NCBI RefSeq assembly: GCF_018320785.1 | Contig: NC_054873.1 | Span: 24,022,196 to 24,086,195, forward strand | From: Cheilinus undulatus | Taxonomy: Eukaryota > Chordata > Actinopteri > Labriformes > Labridae | Direction: 5' to 3' | DNA length: 64,000 nucleotides | Translations under genes and position numbers: made by a program | Shown: piece by piece, positions 37,101 through 48,866 of the stretch | Layout of the letters: every line of letters begins with the position of its first letter | Position numbering within the stretch: the stretch's first letter is position 1 | Notes under the pieces: generated by a model | Database searches by the model: none | What the model saw: only the letters and a program-made list of their open reading frames with translations | Told to the model about the DNA's origin: nothing

Positions 37101-40100
37101 TGGTTTGATTAGGATCTTTTTCAAGAATTCATGTGATGTTCAACTTGTGATAGCAGATTTTCCACTGACAGAAAACATTTTGTATCTTCATATTTTGCAC
37201 CTTAATGGGTGTTCACGGTCAAACAGGTCATTCAAAGGGAAAACAACAAGGTTCAGTACAGCAGAACTGCCATGTGAAACTGGTGACCCAGAGTGATGTG
37301 TGAGAGACTGAAAGCATGTTGGGTGTTTGCAAGGGGGGACGAGAGAAAGAGGAGGGCACCAGCTGTTCATCTAAGAGTGTTTACTCAGACTTTTAGCTGA
37401 CAGTTAGCTTACTTTATCTTTCCTCCAAAAACAGCAGCCCTGTTTCTGCACAAGAGGAGTTATTAAAGGATGTGGTTGTGTTGTTTTAGTAAGAAAACCA
37501 TTTTTTAATTAATGAATGTATTGGGGATATTCTTATAAATGTAACACAAGAAATGAGCCCCATAATGTGCTTTAAGCGAAATCTGATTAACCGTCAAGAA
37601 CGGCTTTGTGCAGTAACTTTGAAGGTGATTACCTGTATGCCTTTATTCATTTGTAATAACATTAGGATTAATGTATTGTGTGTTTAGGTCAGTATTTAAC
37701 TTTATACATAGATATATAGGTATATTTATAGATTTTGTGCCTAAATATATTAAGTACATTTGCCCCTTTAAATTTAGACCCTTAACAACCTTAAATAAAA
37801 ATGTTCATGGTGCATCTGTTACAGTTACATGACTGTTTAAAGCCAGTGCAGAATCTCAATTTTATGTTTATTTTAAGGTCAGTAACAGGCTGACTTGTGA
37901 AGCTAATTTCCACGGTGTGACGTTAGGCTGGATTCAACTTTACTTTAAACCTCTAACGCAGCAAAAGTATTACAGTTTAGTCAAGTGTTTAGGTTTTCCT
38001 CTTCAGATGAGAGTCTTAAGTATTTTCAATTAAAAAATGCCTCCTTTTATCAGAATTAAGACAAATATTTGAAATATTTAGAGAGCCCTGCAGCTCAACA
38101 AGTAGCCTCTCATGCGCTTTCAGCCATGTGATATGTTCACTGAAGTGTTGTTTTGACAGGATGCGTTTGTTGACTTGCATGTTGGCCTTACTATGCTGCC
38201 AGTTAAGAATAAACATGAAAGTAGTGGCAGAGACGTCAGCAGTCTGGGGCAATGAAAGGTTTATTTGTGCGAGCTCGTCTGAGCTTGGCAAAAATAGAAA
38301 CATTCTGTGACCAACACAATTAAGTTAATTAACCCAGAATCTGGTATGTGCCACAAGTTAGAGAACTTTCCACAGACATGTAGATCTGCTCTTAAACATC
38401 TGACATGAAGCTGTAATGACTGAAACACTGGGTCTTATCTATGTTTGATGTCCAATTTCTAACCTACAAATGTAAGCTTTGCATGTATGTCTTGTCTTAA
38501 TACATACAACTTGAGTATATCTCATTTTTCTGTATTTTAAATGTTTAGTATTAATCAAGGACACTTTAATTGTGTAGAAATGACAAAGCGAATGTACTTT
38601 TCTATGACAGAAAATACACAAATGGACAAGAAAGGGAAAAAAGCATCTCCAGTGTTTCTTTTAAGATGATTTACTGTTCCAAATGAAGCAATTTTATTTC
38701 AGTAGTATTTCATAGAAATGGAAACTAAGGAAACAGCTGTGGGTACACAAAACACTTCTGGCAGATCCAAGAAGGGGCTTGTTTTCAATAAACTTCCAAA
38801 AACTCTTTTAATGTGTTTAGTCTTTAAATGTGGGATAGGATGAATTAGCTCGAGTGCTCAAACAGCTACCACAAACACTTTGATTCTTTTAACAAGAGGA
38901 ACTTTTCTGTAGCTGATGATTCAGTCCCAATAAAAGTCCAGAATAAGCATCTTTACTTGAGGAGTGTTCTTCCACTATTTACCCAAGACAAAATAAAGCT
39001 GAAGAGGAAGAGAAGAGCTGTACAAGAGAGAGAAGAGAAACAGCACAGGCTCAAACATGGTTCTGCTGATTTCTACACAATGAAAGACATGAAAGATGTC
39101 ACAAAACTGAGATCAACTGGTCATAATAGCCAGCTATAATACACAATATCAAAAATGTGTCAACAGTTTGATTTACATTAAGATTTCTAGATGATACATT
39201 TTTCCTGCTCACATCCTACAATAAATGTATCCAGTTTGTCATGAGAGCCAGTAAGTTTTTCTAACAGTGAAAAATACAGAGTGTATTTCCCCTGGGAAGG
39301 ATACTTAGTATTGGTTGTGCAGGACTAACCACTGTTGTTTTTTTTGTTTCTATTCTATGGAGGTCATTTGGAACCAGCTGCACATGTAGACACAACACTG
39401 TCAAATAACAGCATGGATTAAAACAGAAGGTCACCTGTAACACTCACATTCAAAACAGGAAATACAATCTTCATTGGTTTTAGTTCATGGTAAAATTGTT
39501 TTGAACTTATCTTAAGTACGAATGCACAATTTTGGATTTTTGACAATATCTGATTGGCTGATATTTCCATCTCATTTTTGCTAGTACTGATGTTTATATC
39601 GATATAAAACCCCACAAATGTTAGCGCTTGCCTGATACAGTGACGCAGTGAATGGGTGATGTTTTTCAAATTTTCTGTCATTATTTCTGAAAAGGTGCAG
39701 TCTGCAATATTTCGCCTATCAGCACTGAAAAATTGTAAAAATTAAAGATAATATCTACAGTAGGTCTATCTTAGTGTTTAATTTTCTGAATATAGGAAAT
39801 TGTTTTAATTCCTATTAACTTGGAACAAATCTTTCTTCATATAAGACAAATGTCGCCTCCATGGGTTACTGTCAGAAGAGAGCAATGCAATCTGACTGTT
39901 AGATGTTGCTAATACTCAAAATTTTACACACTGTACCTTAAAAAAAACCTACCATCTACATTCAAAACAATATTTCTGACATTATTTTTACCTGCCCCAA
40001 TTTTTAATGTGATGTTACCATTAGCCTGTGGCTATAGTGCATCTGAAAGCTGTTTACCAGTAAACAGCAAAATAAGAAGAAAGCAGTACTGTCCAGTGAA

Positions 40101-40108
40101 ATGAGAAG
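37101..40108. other. Intergenic (or distal 3' UTR of st8sia2), no gene
   Basis: AT-rich sequence without recognisable ORFs. A decayed relative of the hAT-type MITE at 28013-28438 may lie at 39515-39730. Confidence 0.45.
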
Positions 40109-40979
40109 AGTCTGGCTGCAGACCATACATCTCTTGATGGCCAGACCGTTCATTTGGGACACCGTATATCTCAGAAAGAAAGTAATTTGATGGTGCAAAG
40201 CATGTGCAGTTTTAGACCTTTTTTTCAACTTTATTCATAAACAAAGTTACATTCATAAAATAACCACATTGCAAACATTACAGACTAAGAAACATTTCAC
40301 AAATAAAAGAAAAAGATCAGCAGTCCAATCTGGGATGAAATTATGTTTAGTTAGCTATCATAGCTAACATAGTTACGATAGCTATGTAATTAAAATTACT
40401 ACAGAAGCCAATGTAGCTGAGTTAGCATTAGCAACCTGAGCTTTAGTAAACGCAGCTCAAACTAATGTAGCTATGTGGATAATGTACCTACGTAGCTTAC
40501 ATAGCTGCCATGTGAGCTTAGCTTTAGCTACGTTAGCTACCTTGCTCTGTTATTTATAGCTAAGTTAGCTCTAGTAACGTAAGCTTTAGCAAATGTAGCT
40601 AAAGCAAACTTAGCCATGCAGACAAAATAGATACGTAGCTTACTAAGCTGCTTTGTGAGCGTGGCTTTAGTTACGCAGCTCTGTGATCTACGTAACTCAC
40701 GCAGCTAACAGAGCTATGTAAGCTGTTTACAGCGCTAAAATGTTTTCATGGAGGACAAGCTTTTTCCTTATTAGCAGACTGTCAACTCGGCTATATTAAA
40801 CGCTTTGCATATCTGGTTTTTGACTTTTAACTTTTGGTATCCTAGCCCTTACATTACCCTAAATGGAAGTTTAATCTGAATTTTATTTTGAAAGTTTTAG
40901 CGTATATTTCCATTCTGAGATATATGGCCTCTCAGGCTGTGAGAGTGTCGCTCAGAAAAGAACAGTCTGCAGCCAGACT
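40109..40979. mobile_element. TIR element carrying an AGCTA-rich minisatellite, copy 2
   Basis: Left end 'agtctggctgcagaccatac' (40109-) and right end 'aacagtctgcagccagact' (to 40979) are inverted repeats that extend inward (gtatatctcagaaag versus ttctgagatatatggcc). The centre, about 40350-40730, is made of tagctaa/gttagct words as in 17526-18010. It is the best-preserved copy. Inner flanks also match copy 1 ('tgttttcatggaggacaagc' versus 'tgttttcatggaggataag'). Confidence 0.75.
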
Positions 40980-41868
40980 GTTTTGAGTGAAAAAGATGGG
41001 AAAAAAAGGTAAAGTAAGAATTTAGCCTCACTTCCGGAACAATCTATTCTCCACTTTTAATGTAAACAATCAACTAATCAAGCATTAAACTTAGTGTTGT
41101 CAAGTAAAGTAGATTGTCTCTAAACCTAAAAAGCATATCAGGCAATTTCCATTAGGCTATGTGTTAGCATCAAGCTAACAAATGCAGAAGTACATCCCTG
41201 TCCAGCTCTCAGGATCCTTGAATTTTCTTGCACATTTTCTCTTCCAATTACTACCTATTTACTGTTTTCACACCTGCCATTACTAAATCAACTTTATAGC
41301 TTTTATCCGCCAATACCAAGACTATACCGATAAAATCATGCTTCCCTCATCTAATTCCTTAAATCAGACCTTTGGTTCAATACTGTGCATTGAATTTAAA
41401 TCAATGATGTTGAAACGCAAGGTATTTGAGGGTTTCATGACGATTTGGTTTAAATCCCTACTAGCAACCACAGCTAAGAAGTACTTATTACACATTCAGA
41501 ATCAAGATAAAAACATTTAGAGATAAGATTTTTTTTTCTTTTTGCTCAGTCTAACCAAGATATTGCATCTAACTGAAGTGATAAAGAATTTTTAAAACAA
41601 GAATCAGTCCAGTACACAGAAACAGTCTTGATTACATGAGTCAGTAAGCCATTCATAGTGTTATTGTGGAACTAATTTTAGATTTTTAACTTGACATAAG
41701 TTGATAGAACATTTTTTAAATGAGCCAGTGTATGTTTCAAACATGTTAAACACTGAAACTGCATCTGTAGTCTTTCTGTTGTTGACAAAGATCAGTGGCA
41801 ACTTCATAGTGAAAGCCTGTAACAAACTGTTTAGATCATTTACATTCATAACAAATGGTTGTATAAAC

Positions 41869-42197
41869 CAGTGGTTTCCAAACTTCCAGAGACAGGGGAC
41901 CCCCCAGTGTCCCCAAGGGTGGTTGAGGGACAGTTGAACACAGTGATGCACATTAAATAACAGTCATGTGAACAGTCAATTTTAAGGATTTTTTTAAAAC
42001 TTACTTTGATTTAAGCATAAATGACCATGACCATGTTATTATTTTAAACTGAACTAATAGTATGCATATGTTTTTTTTTTTAACAAAAATTGGTAAAATG
42101 CACAATTTAAAACCACTTAAAAATATTCTTTGTTTTTTAGAGGGCATCTCGCAACCCCCCTCTCAGTGTCTTGTGACCCTCACTTTAAAAACCACTG
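41869..42197. mobile_element. Non-autonomous hAT element with 8-bp target duplication
   Basis: Starts cagtggtttccaaact and ends ctttaaaaaccactg, matched inverted ends. Flanks are gtataaac (41861-41868) and atataaac (42198-42205), 7 of 8 identical, as expected for hAT insertions. Length 329, no ORF. Interior carries the family word 'gcaacccccc'. Confidence 0.8.
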
Positions 42198-42635
42198 ATA
42201 TAAACAACCAGCTAATCTAACCTGACAACAGCACTTAAATTTGGATTCAAACCTTTAAATACTTTTGCTGAAATAGCAGCAAAACATTTGTCAACACTTC
42301 GTAAAAAAATAGACATTTACATCAAATATATGGACAGTGATCATTCAGTGCACATGCACAATAAAGTGGTTAGTAGACAGAAACATATTTGGTATGAAAG
42401 TTAAGGAAAATAGTCCATTCTTGGTGTGCAAAAAAACACATTTTTTTACGCTTTGTCACACAAAATTTGCTGCATTAGAATGCACAGTCTCACTGATGGA
42501 CACTAAATAAGTATATTCTAATCTTAAAGTGTGATTAATCCTTCATTTCTACATGAGTGAAGACTCAAACCAGGCATAGCTCCCATTAAACTCAGTTGCC
42601 AGAGAAACTGTATGATGTCATGAGGTCCCCTGATG

Positions 42636-42641
42636 TTTAAT
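42636..42641 (-). terminator. Candidate polyadenylation signal for fam174b
   Basis: TTTAAT on the plus strand is ATTAAA on the minus strand, about 230 bases after the fam174b stop. No AATAAA lies closer. Usage is unproved. Confidence 0.3.
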
Positions 42642-42869
42642 CTTAGAGAGAAGTGGGCAGGTATTTGGGCCACATGATATAGGCATCAGTAAAGCAGCGA
42701 CAACCATATCTCTGTGGCTCCAGTCCTTTAAACACAGATAAAAGCCATGCACAAGCAGCAGAGTAGTTGCTGATTTGGTCAGACTTTACAACACATAAAG
42801 AGTCGAGGAAATCACAAGAGTGGTCCCAGGAAAAACAGAAGTTAACAAAAGTTGACGTCCACGCTGGGT

Positions 42870-42873
42870 TCAC
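42870..42873 (-). CDS. fam174b: fam174b coding exon 3: last base of Arg codon plus stop
   Basis: After a strong acceptor (tctcatttttgcag) the exon begins GTGAACCC. Joined to the AG at the end of exon 2 it makes AGG TGA, Arg137 then stop, reproducing the KYR terminus of human FAM174B. Only four coding bases fall in this exon; the rest is 3' UTR. Confidence 0.85.
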
Positions 42874-44149
42874 CTGCAAAAATGAGAAGACACAGTAACT
42901 AAACAGAATCTTATCTGATGTTAAGGCTGACAAATGCGTTCTCCAACTGAGTCCGGTCTGACTTCGAAGTCAGGAATGTCAGGTAAACAGGACATCAGAT
43001 CTTCCTATGAGGAAGTGGTTGTACTAAGGAACAATAGAAAGGACGGAAGGGTGAAAACTAAGTCAACACTCCCTTAACTAAGAGAGTGTTTCTTTAAAAT
43101 GGTGTAAGGAGGCAGTTTGAAACATATTTTAAATGCATTCCCTTCTTTATTTCCTTTTCTGTTCTGTTTGGATTTTTACTAAGTTTTTGTGCTTCCAACT
43201 TTTCTATGCTACATGTTAAGGGCAGTAAAAGGTCACTGAGAGAGTTTAACAGCTGCTTAACTTACTAAGTCAAAGTTGTGTATTCAAAGCAATCCCAATG
43301 TGCTTTAGGCAAATCAAAGTTAAACACTGTAACCATAAAGGCACATGGGACGTTAAGTGGAGACATTAAGAAAAATGTCCAGAGGTAAAATAGGGATTAT
43401 AAAATTAAAGAGAAGAGTTCAAGCTCTCCAAACTTACATGGCCCATTTGATTCAGTCAAACCACTAGAAACACTTAAATATTTCTTTAAGGGTGCATACA
43501 GTACAAAAAAATTGTTAACAGAGCACTTTATGAAGACAACCTAGTTTCTCATAAAGCTTCATACCAGAGGTTCTCAGCTGGTCTAGCCTCAGGATACACC
43601 TCCTACTAAATAAGAAATTGTGACCCAGATTTCAGAAAATTATCCACCACTTCAATTTTTCAGTGAAAATTGTTGCAGTTTAAACCTTAGATGCCTGAAA
43701 AAAAGATACACGGCCAAACAAACATTTAAAGAGCACTCCATTACAGAAGCCTTGGGAAGACATAAATGCATGTGTTTTAATTACTCCATTTTTCTGTGCT
43801 AGTTTGATCAATTTCAATAATTTTCCAATAAACTTAAGGAATTCCCTTGTTATCATGGGAAGTCCTGCCTAGTTTTCTCCAAGGAAGGAAACAAATAAGT
43901 AAAAATCCCAAGAAAAAAACTGCTTGTAGTTACTTTTTATTAGGCCTGAATAATTTGGAAAAACAATCTAATTGCAATTGTTTAAATTTTGCCCAAATAT
44001 ACTAAAAAATTAAAGGGATTTCAGGCTGAACCAACAGAGCTATGTCAGTTGAGGTCTTTTTCTTTGTTTATCCTAATTCTTTAAACTTTTAAAGTGTTTT
44101 TAAGCACTATAGTTTGCACTAAAGTGTGTCCAAAAGGACTGAAATTTTT

Positions 44150-44232
44150 ATTAAAATATCGGTATGGATATCGGTATCTGCTGAAATGAATCTGTAAATA
44201 TCTGCAAAAATCAAATATCGTGCATCCCTAAT
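44150..44232. repeat. MITE remnant in fam174b intron 2
   Basis: ATATCGGTATGGATATCGGT followed by 'aaatatcgtgcatccct' is the right end of the hAT-type MITE class also seen at 28013-28438. A decayed hAT-like end ('agaggttctcagctggtcta') also lies at about 43567-43590. The remainder of intron 2 shows nothing. Confidence 0.45.
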
Positions 44233-44722
44233 TATAACAAAACATTTTGCAGATTAAACTACAACTGAACAATTTTGAAAAAAAAAAAGTAGGATTCTTC
44301 GCAAATTATTACAGAAAAACAATTTTACTTTAATGTTTCCATAATATTTAAAGCATTACATCTCTGCCTCATAAAAATTTATTCAATTGGTATTTTAAAA
44401 ACATTTTAGTCAAGATATATTGCCCCTTCCACAATTTGAAAATTGCAGTAGTATAAACTGCAATTTAATTTAAATATGTTATCATGGGAAAACGGAGTGA
44501 AATAAAATGCATCCACGTACAGTATGTCTACTCACTGATCCATATACTTTTTCCCTCACAGAAACCTGACTGTATCTATCAAGGGAACCATAAGCATGTG
44601 TTTAGTCCGGATCATCCTCAGTATATGCAGTAAACAGAGGACAAGTTTTATTTTGTCTCAGGGCAATGTGACCAGCTGCTACATTGACTTCCTTTTGCCT
44701 CCTACGTTTCAAAAGAACAAAC

Positions 44723-44854
44723 CTGTATTTGACATCAAACAGGGTTGAGTCATCATCATCGTCATTCTCCTCATTCAGAGGGGCCATCTCCACGCGCTCT
44801 GCAGGAGTCGTTATGATGTCGTATTTACGCGTTTTTCTGATCCGTCTCCCAGAT
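44723..44854 (-). CDS. fam174b: fam174b coding exon 2
   Basis: Residues 94-136 and two bases of codon 137: the conserved cytosolic tail ending VKY. The acceptor is ttgttattgcag. The donor is AG|gtttgt; without splicing here the frame would add 40 unrelated residues ([13 protein letters not shown]...), so the exon end is set by the family C-terminus KYR. Confidence 0.92.
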
Positions 44855-45923
44855 CTGCAATAACAACAACAAATAATAACAGTTACAAGCATAAAAGCGC
44901 AAGACTTGAAATCGTACAATAACAGTCAAGCTGGCAGACTAAACCTCAACATTAGCTGTAAACTGATTTTAGGCTCTCCAGATGGAGGGGATTAAACTGG
45001 GGAATTCTGAGATCTCACAATAATGCTCAAACTGGCTTTTGGTATAGTCCTGACAGCTTAATTTTTTTCAACGGAAGTTGGAATCGTGTTTTCACTGGCA
45101 TTTGTTTACTATCAATGCAGAACATGTTCATGATTGTACTGTTATTGATCAGCAAACAAATGAAACATTCTCAGGAGTGTTTTCTGTGGAAACTAAGGCT
45201 GCAACTTACCATTGTTTAGGAATTTTTCCTCAATTTTAAGAGTTGTTTTGAGAATGTAATCATTTTAAACCCCACATATGCCCATCATGTTTTCATAAAA
45301 CCTAAAGACTAACACAAAACCCTTGTTTCTCTCACACAATTCAAAGATATTAAGTAATCAATCATTTTATATTTCAGTGGCTGGACTGAAAGACTGACAT
45401 TTTTTCAGTTATAATTAACAGTTAAGGAGCATAGCAGTTGGTTAAATGGGTCTATTCATTATTAAGGGATTCATCTTTGCATTCCTTACTGATAATAAAA
45501 GGGTTTTGGAAATATCAAGATTGTCACTTTTCCGTTTTCTGCTCATTTATGGACAAAATAATCCAACCAGTCAAATCAAAACATGCCAGAAGTATAAAAA
45601 TATTAATGACAGTCATTATCAATGCATCCTTTCGATGGAAAAGAGAAATATCAACTGTAAAATCAACTCGAAATGTTAGTCTACCAGTGTAAGGTTATAA
45701 AACAGGTGACTGATTTCCCTGTAGGATCATGGCCACTGAGGCCCAATCCTCAACTCTTGGCTTCCATCGTTACAAGCACATGCTCTTAATCGATTCATTT
45801 ACCAGATACCCTGCTGAGATCTCAAAGTCATGATCATACAGTGTCTGTTCAAAGGCTTTTTATCATCGTAGGCCTGATTGCTAAATAGTAGTGACCGGTA
45901 GATACCAGTATGAACCTGCCTAC

Positions 45924-46201
45924 CTGATCACTTTGATGACCAGGCATGTGATGAGAGCAGCTGTTAACACGCAGATGAAAATAACTATGTTTTTCAGAGT
46001 TGGCAGATGCGTCATGATGGATGAAATCCGGGATCCCACGGCAGCATCTGTGACATTATTCGTCAGTTCGTCTTCGCTGATGATGGGTGATGATGATGTT
46101 GAATTTAACTGCGTCGCGGGTAAAGATAGAGTTTGTGGTTCGCCGCTGACCCGCCAAAGAGCCGCAACGATTAAAGTTAACGCTAGATTGTACGTCAACA
46201 T
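45924..46201 (-). CDS. fam174b: fam174b coding exon 1
   Basis: Residues 1-92 and two bases of R93: signal peptide, ectodomain and membrane span. I chose the ATG at 46201 over the one seven codons upstream (46222, MFFYYIT) because its context is CACCATG and it starts the hydrophobic signal sequence directly; the upstream one has a poor context. Donor AG|gtaggc. Confidence 0.88.
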
Positions 46202-46620
46202 GGTGATATAATAAAAAAACATACGCAGATTCTTCCTTTTCCCAGACTAAATGAAATGCGACAGCGGCTGTCACATTATAAATTATCGGGTTTTCACAGT
46301 CAGATTTGGCTCAAAAAGAAAACGTGGACCGCAGATAGCATATCCGTCTCTCTTTTAGTCCGAGCTCCTCTTGTCGCGGTTTTTAGGGTCGTATCTTAAA
46401 ATTTCTTCCAAAACGTGTTTCTCTCCTTGAGGTGAACAGTAGCAATTCCTTCCTGATTGCATTAGAACTCCGTGTAGAGATGGGGATTATCCGCCTCCGG
46501 AAGAGCTCTGCAGGCTTGCTCGCTGCTCCTACTGCTCAAGAGGGGAATTATGTGTGCTCGTGGTGCATTCAGGTTCCCCTCGGAATTCCTAAAGACGGTC
46601 AAATGATATTAGCCGTTTAA
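46202..46620 (-). promoter_or_regulatory. fam174b: fam174b promoter and 5' UTR region
   Basis: Sequence upstream of the fam174b start is richer in G+C and CpG (46320-46520) than its surroundings, consistent with a housekeeping-type promoter. Transcription start not determinable; no TATA box seen. Confidence 0.45.
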
Positions 46621-46924
46621 GTTGAAGGAAAAGTTTTGCACAAGTGTTCGCTTATATTGTTCATGTTCGAAGGGTCTTAATAATAGTTTGCTACATATAA
46701 AGATAAACGTAACGCTTTAAAACAAAATAGGCCTGTACGAAAATTGGCGAAGTTAGTGGACGAGTGAGGGGCTGATTAAATACTATCATACGGCTATGTT
46801 AGTGGTTCATTCGGAGTTACTCTTCTTATGTTTTTTTCTTTCTTTCTATATTTTTGTGTGTTTTTTTGGTGTTTCTTTGTCATTTTGTAAAGTACTTTGA
46901 AATACCTTGTTGCTGAACTGTCCC

Positions 46925-47065
46925 CAAGACAGTCTGGCTGCAGACCGTTCATTTGAGACGCTGTTGATCTCAAAGCGGAAATACTGCTAAACTTTCGAAA
47001 TAAAATCGGATTAAACTTCCAAGGGTTAGGGTTAAGGTAGACGTAGATAGGGTAGAAATTTAGAG
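46925..47065 (-). repeat. Fragment of the AGCTA-minisatellite TIR element, copy 3
   Basis: 'agtctggctgcagaccgttc' and 'tttcgaaataaaatcggatt' 'aaacttcca' match, in order, the reverse complement of the right end of copy 2 (40840-40979). Only one end is present; the minisatellite is missing. A short ttagggtta stretch at its edge comes from the element itself. Confidence 0.7.
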
Positions 47066-47334
47066 TAATGCTTAACAACTTAAACTATTTGTTCAGAAAG
47101 GAAGATAAAAAGTGAAATGTGGATTCCAGATATGGATTTGTGAATAAAAATGCAGATTTGTTCATACAAAGCAAAGATTATTAATACTTCATACAGTGTT
47201 AAAATGTATTTTATACTGCCTTAAATGTATTAGCTCAGAGGAGTAAAAAATAAAAAGTCTGATTTTTTCAGTTTGGCTACAAGAATGAACTGTTATGTTG
47301 TGATCAGCAGAGTCTGTTTGTTTAATTATATTCT

Positions 47335-48325
47335 AAACTTTGAACAAAAAGTAACGAAATGTGTGTTTGGTAGATTATTTCTTTCTTGTAACAATGCTTC
47401 TTGGCAATAAATCTTATATTGTTGGAAAGACTGTTTATTTCCTTTTAAATGGTGACACATTTGTAAGGAACATGTATTTGTGGGATGAGCAGCAGAGCTG
47501 AGTATGTGGGTTGTGCCCATGAAAAATTCGCCAAATCTCTGCCAATGCCAAACAGCTTATTCTTCCGTTGACTCTTGTTTGGTGTTGTTTGGTGGATTGG
47601 ATGACTAAAGTCTGAATAAAGAAGACATATTGGCAATTTAACAATTTAGTTATTTAACAAACAGGAGCCTTAGCAGCGTGTGGAACAAGCATACACAGCC
47701 ACAATAGCCTGGCACCTCCTCCTCATGCTGGTCACCAGCCTGGTCACACACTTTAACCAGCATTTGCCACAAGCCAGCCAATGTGGTTGTGTTGGTCACT
47801 CTGGCAAGAACAGCACGCTCAAGCTGATCCCACAAGTGTTCAGTGGGGTTGAGGTCAGGACTACTGGCCATCCTTTCCACTCCCAAATTCTGCAGGTAGT
47901 CTCTGATGAACTGTGGGGCAAGTGTTGTCATCTTGGAGGACAGAGTTTGGTCCCAGAATGTGGAGATACAGGATTGCCACTGGTCGCACAATCTCATCTC
48001 AATATCTCTCTGCATTCAGTTTGCTTCCAATGATGGTAATCGGGCACTTGGTAGTCTGCATCAGGAGGTACCAGATACTCAAACAAGAGTCAACAGCCAA
48101 ATAAGTTGTTTGGCATTGGCTTGGAAAATTTGGCAAATTTTTATGGGTGCAACCCACATACTCAGCTCTGTTGTTTATCCTGCAAATGCATGTTCCTTAC
48201 AAATTTGGCACTGTTTAAAATGGAAATAAACAGGCTTTACAGTGGTATAAAATTGTATTGCCTAGAAACACTGTTAAAACAAAGAAATGGCCTGCCAAAC
48301 ACATTTCCATACTTTATGTGCTAAG
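47335..48325 (-). mobile_element. Tc1/mariner-like relic with long inverted repeats
   Basis: Arms of roughly 240 bases, 47335-47585 and 48085-48325, are inverted (for example 'tttgtaaggaacatg' against 'catgttccttacaaattt', 'actgtttatttcc' against 'ggaaataaacaggc', 'caagagtcaac' and its complement). Between them the minus strand encodes the C-terminal part of a DDE transposase: YLQNLGVERM, SPDLNPTEHLWDQLERAV and VTNTTTLAGLWQML, including the third acidic residue of the DDE triad (E of PTEHLW). The paired/HTH DNA-binding half and the first catalytic Asp are absent, so the element is dead. Exact ends and TA duplication are blurred. Confidence 0.8.
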
Positions 48326-48514
48326 TTTATTTCTTTTTTCAATTTTCTATCATAACTCTCAGAAGTAAAGTTCTTTTTTCCAACTTGAGAAAACATCTGG
48401 GGCTTACACCCTCTTAGCCACCCTCTTGCTCCACCTATGATAGCTACTTAGTGCTTGACAATGTTGTAACCACTGCCTGTAGGCTAACTTTTTGTGCCCC
48501 CATAGTAAAATGAA

Positions 48515-48765
48515 GTATGATGGATAGCTGCACAGTAGAGTACCCTAAGCTGTCTCATGAAGTCAACAGTTCAATTCCACCCTAGACAGTCATGTTAAAA
48601 TGTCCTTAAGCAAGATACTGAACCCCAAATTACTCTCCCAGCTGTATCAGTGGCATGTAGGCTATACAGCCATCACCATCTACAGTATAAGTAACCTGTG
48701 GTGTAAAAAAGTCCTTTATATAGACAGAACACTAGAAAAGCACCATACAGGCTCATGTGCATGTA
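48515..48765 (+). repeat. Common teleost repeat with 'aagatactgaaccccaaatt'
   Basis: 'agttcaattccaccctagac' then 'gtccttaagcaagatactga' 'accccaaattactctccc' and 'agaaaagcaccatacagg' form a decayed version of a very abundant fish repeat (ggttcgaatcc ... tccttgggcaagacactgaa ... gaaaagcgctatata). The family name is uncertain. 48326-48514 and 48767-48847 show nothing. Confidence 0.55.
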
Positions 48766-48847
48766 CCACCAGTACTTGACTGTTAATCATATCATTTGTT
48801 CCCCCTATAGTAAAAACAACATCAAACTGAGTAGGAGAGAGTTATAA

Positions 48848-48866
48848 CCCCCCCCCCCCCCCCCCC
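48848..48866. repeat. Poly-C run, 19 bases
   Basis: An uninterrupted run of 19 cytosines, isolated in AT-rich DNA. Length may be affected by sequencing error. Confidence 0.9.

Larger units (their letters stand above)
42870..46201 (-). other. fam174b: fam174b gene: small type I membrane protein
   Basis: Three coding exons on the minus strand (46201-45924, 44854-44723, 42873-42870) give 137 residues; human FAM174B is 159. Residues 1-20 form a signal peptide (MLTYNLALTLIVAALWRVSG). The short ectodomain has sequons N33 and N49. RISSIMTHLPTLKN precedes a membrane span at about 71-92, then a cytosolic tail with [13 protein letters not shown], the family hallmark [15 protein letters not shown], an acidic run of aspartates (123-128) and the C-terminal FDVKYR. 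The last 45 residues are nearly those of FAM174B; synteny beside st8sia2 and chd2 separates it from FAM174A and FAM174C. The molecular role is little known; human work has linked the protein to Golgi homeostasis. Confidence 0.93.

Noticed and set aside
42643..42933. 96-codon minus-strand frame beginning MSALTSDKIL
   Set aside because: It overlaps the fam174b acceptor and 3' UTR in a different frame and resembles nothing.
44602..44722. Extension of the fam174b frame past KY into [13 protein letters not shown]
   Set aside because: FAM174B ends at KYR; a donor lies exactly there and exon 3 restores Arg plus stop. The extension is intron.
47022..47038. Telomere-like gggttagggtta
   Set aside because: About two units only, inside a transposon end; not an interstitial telomere array.
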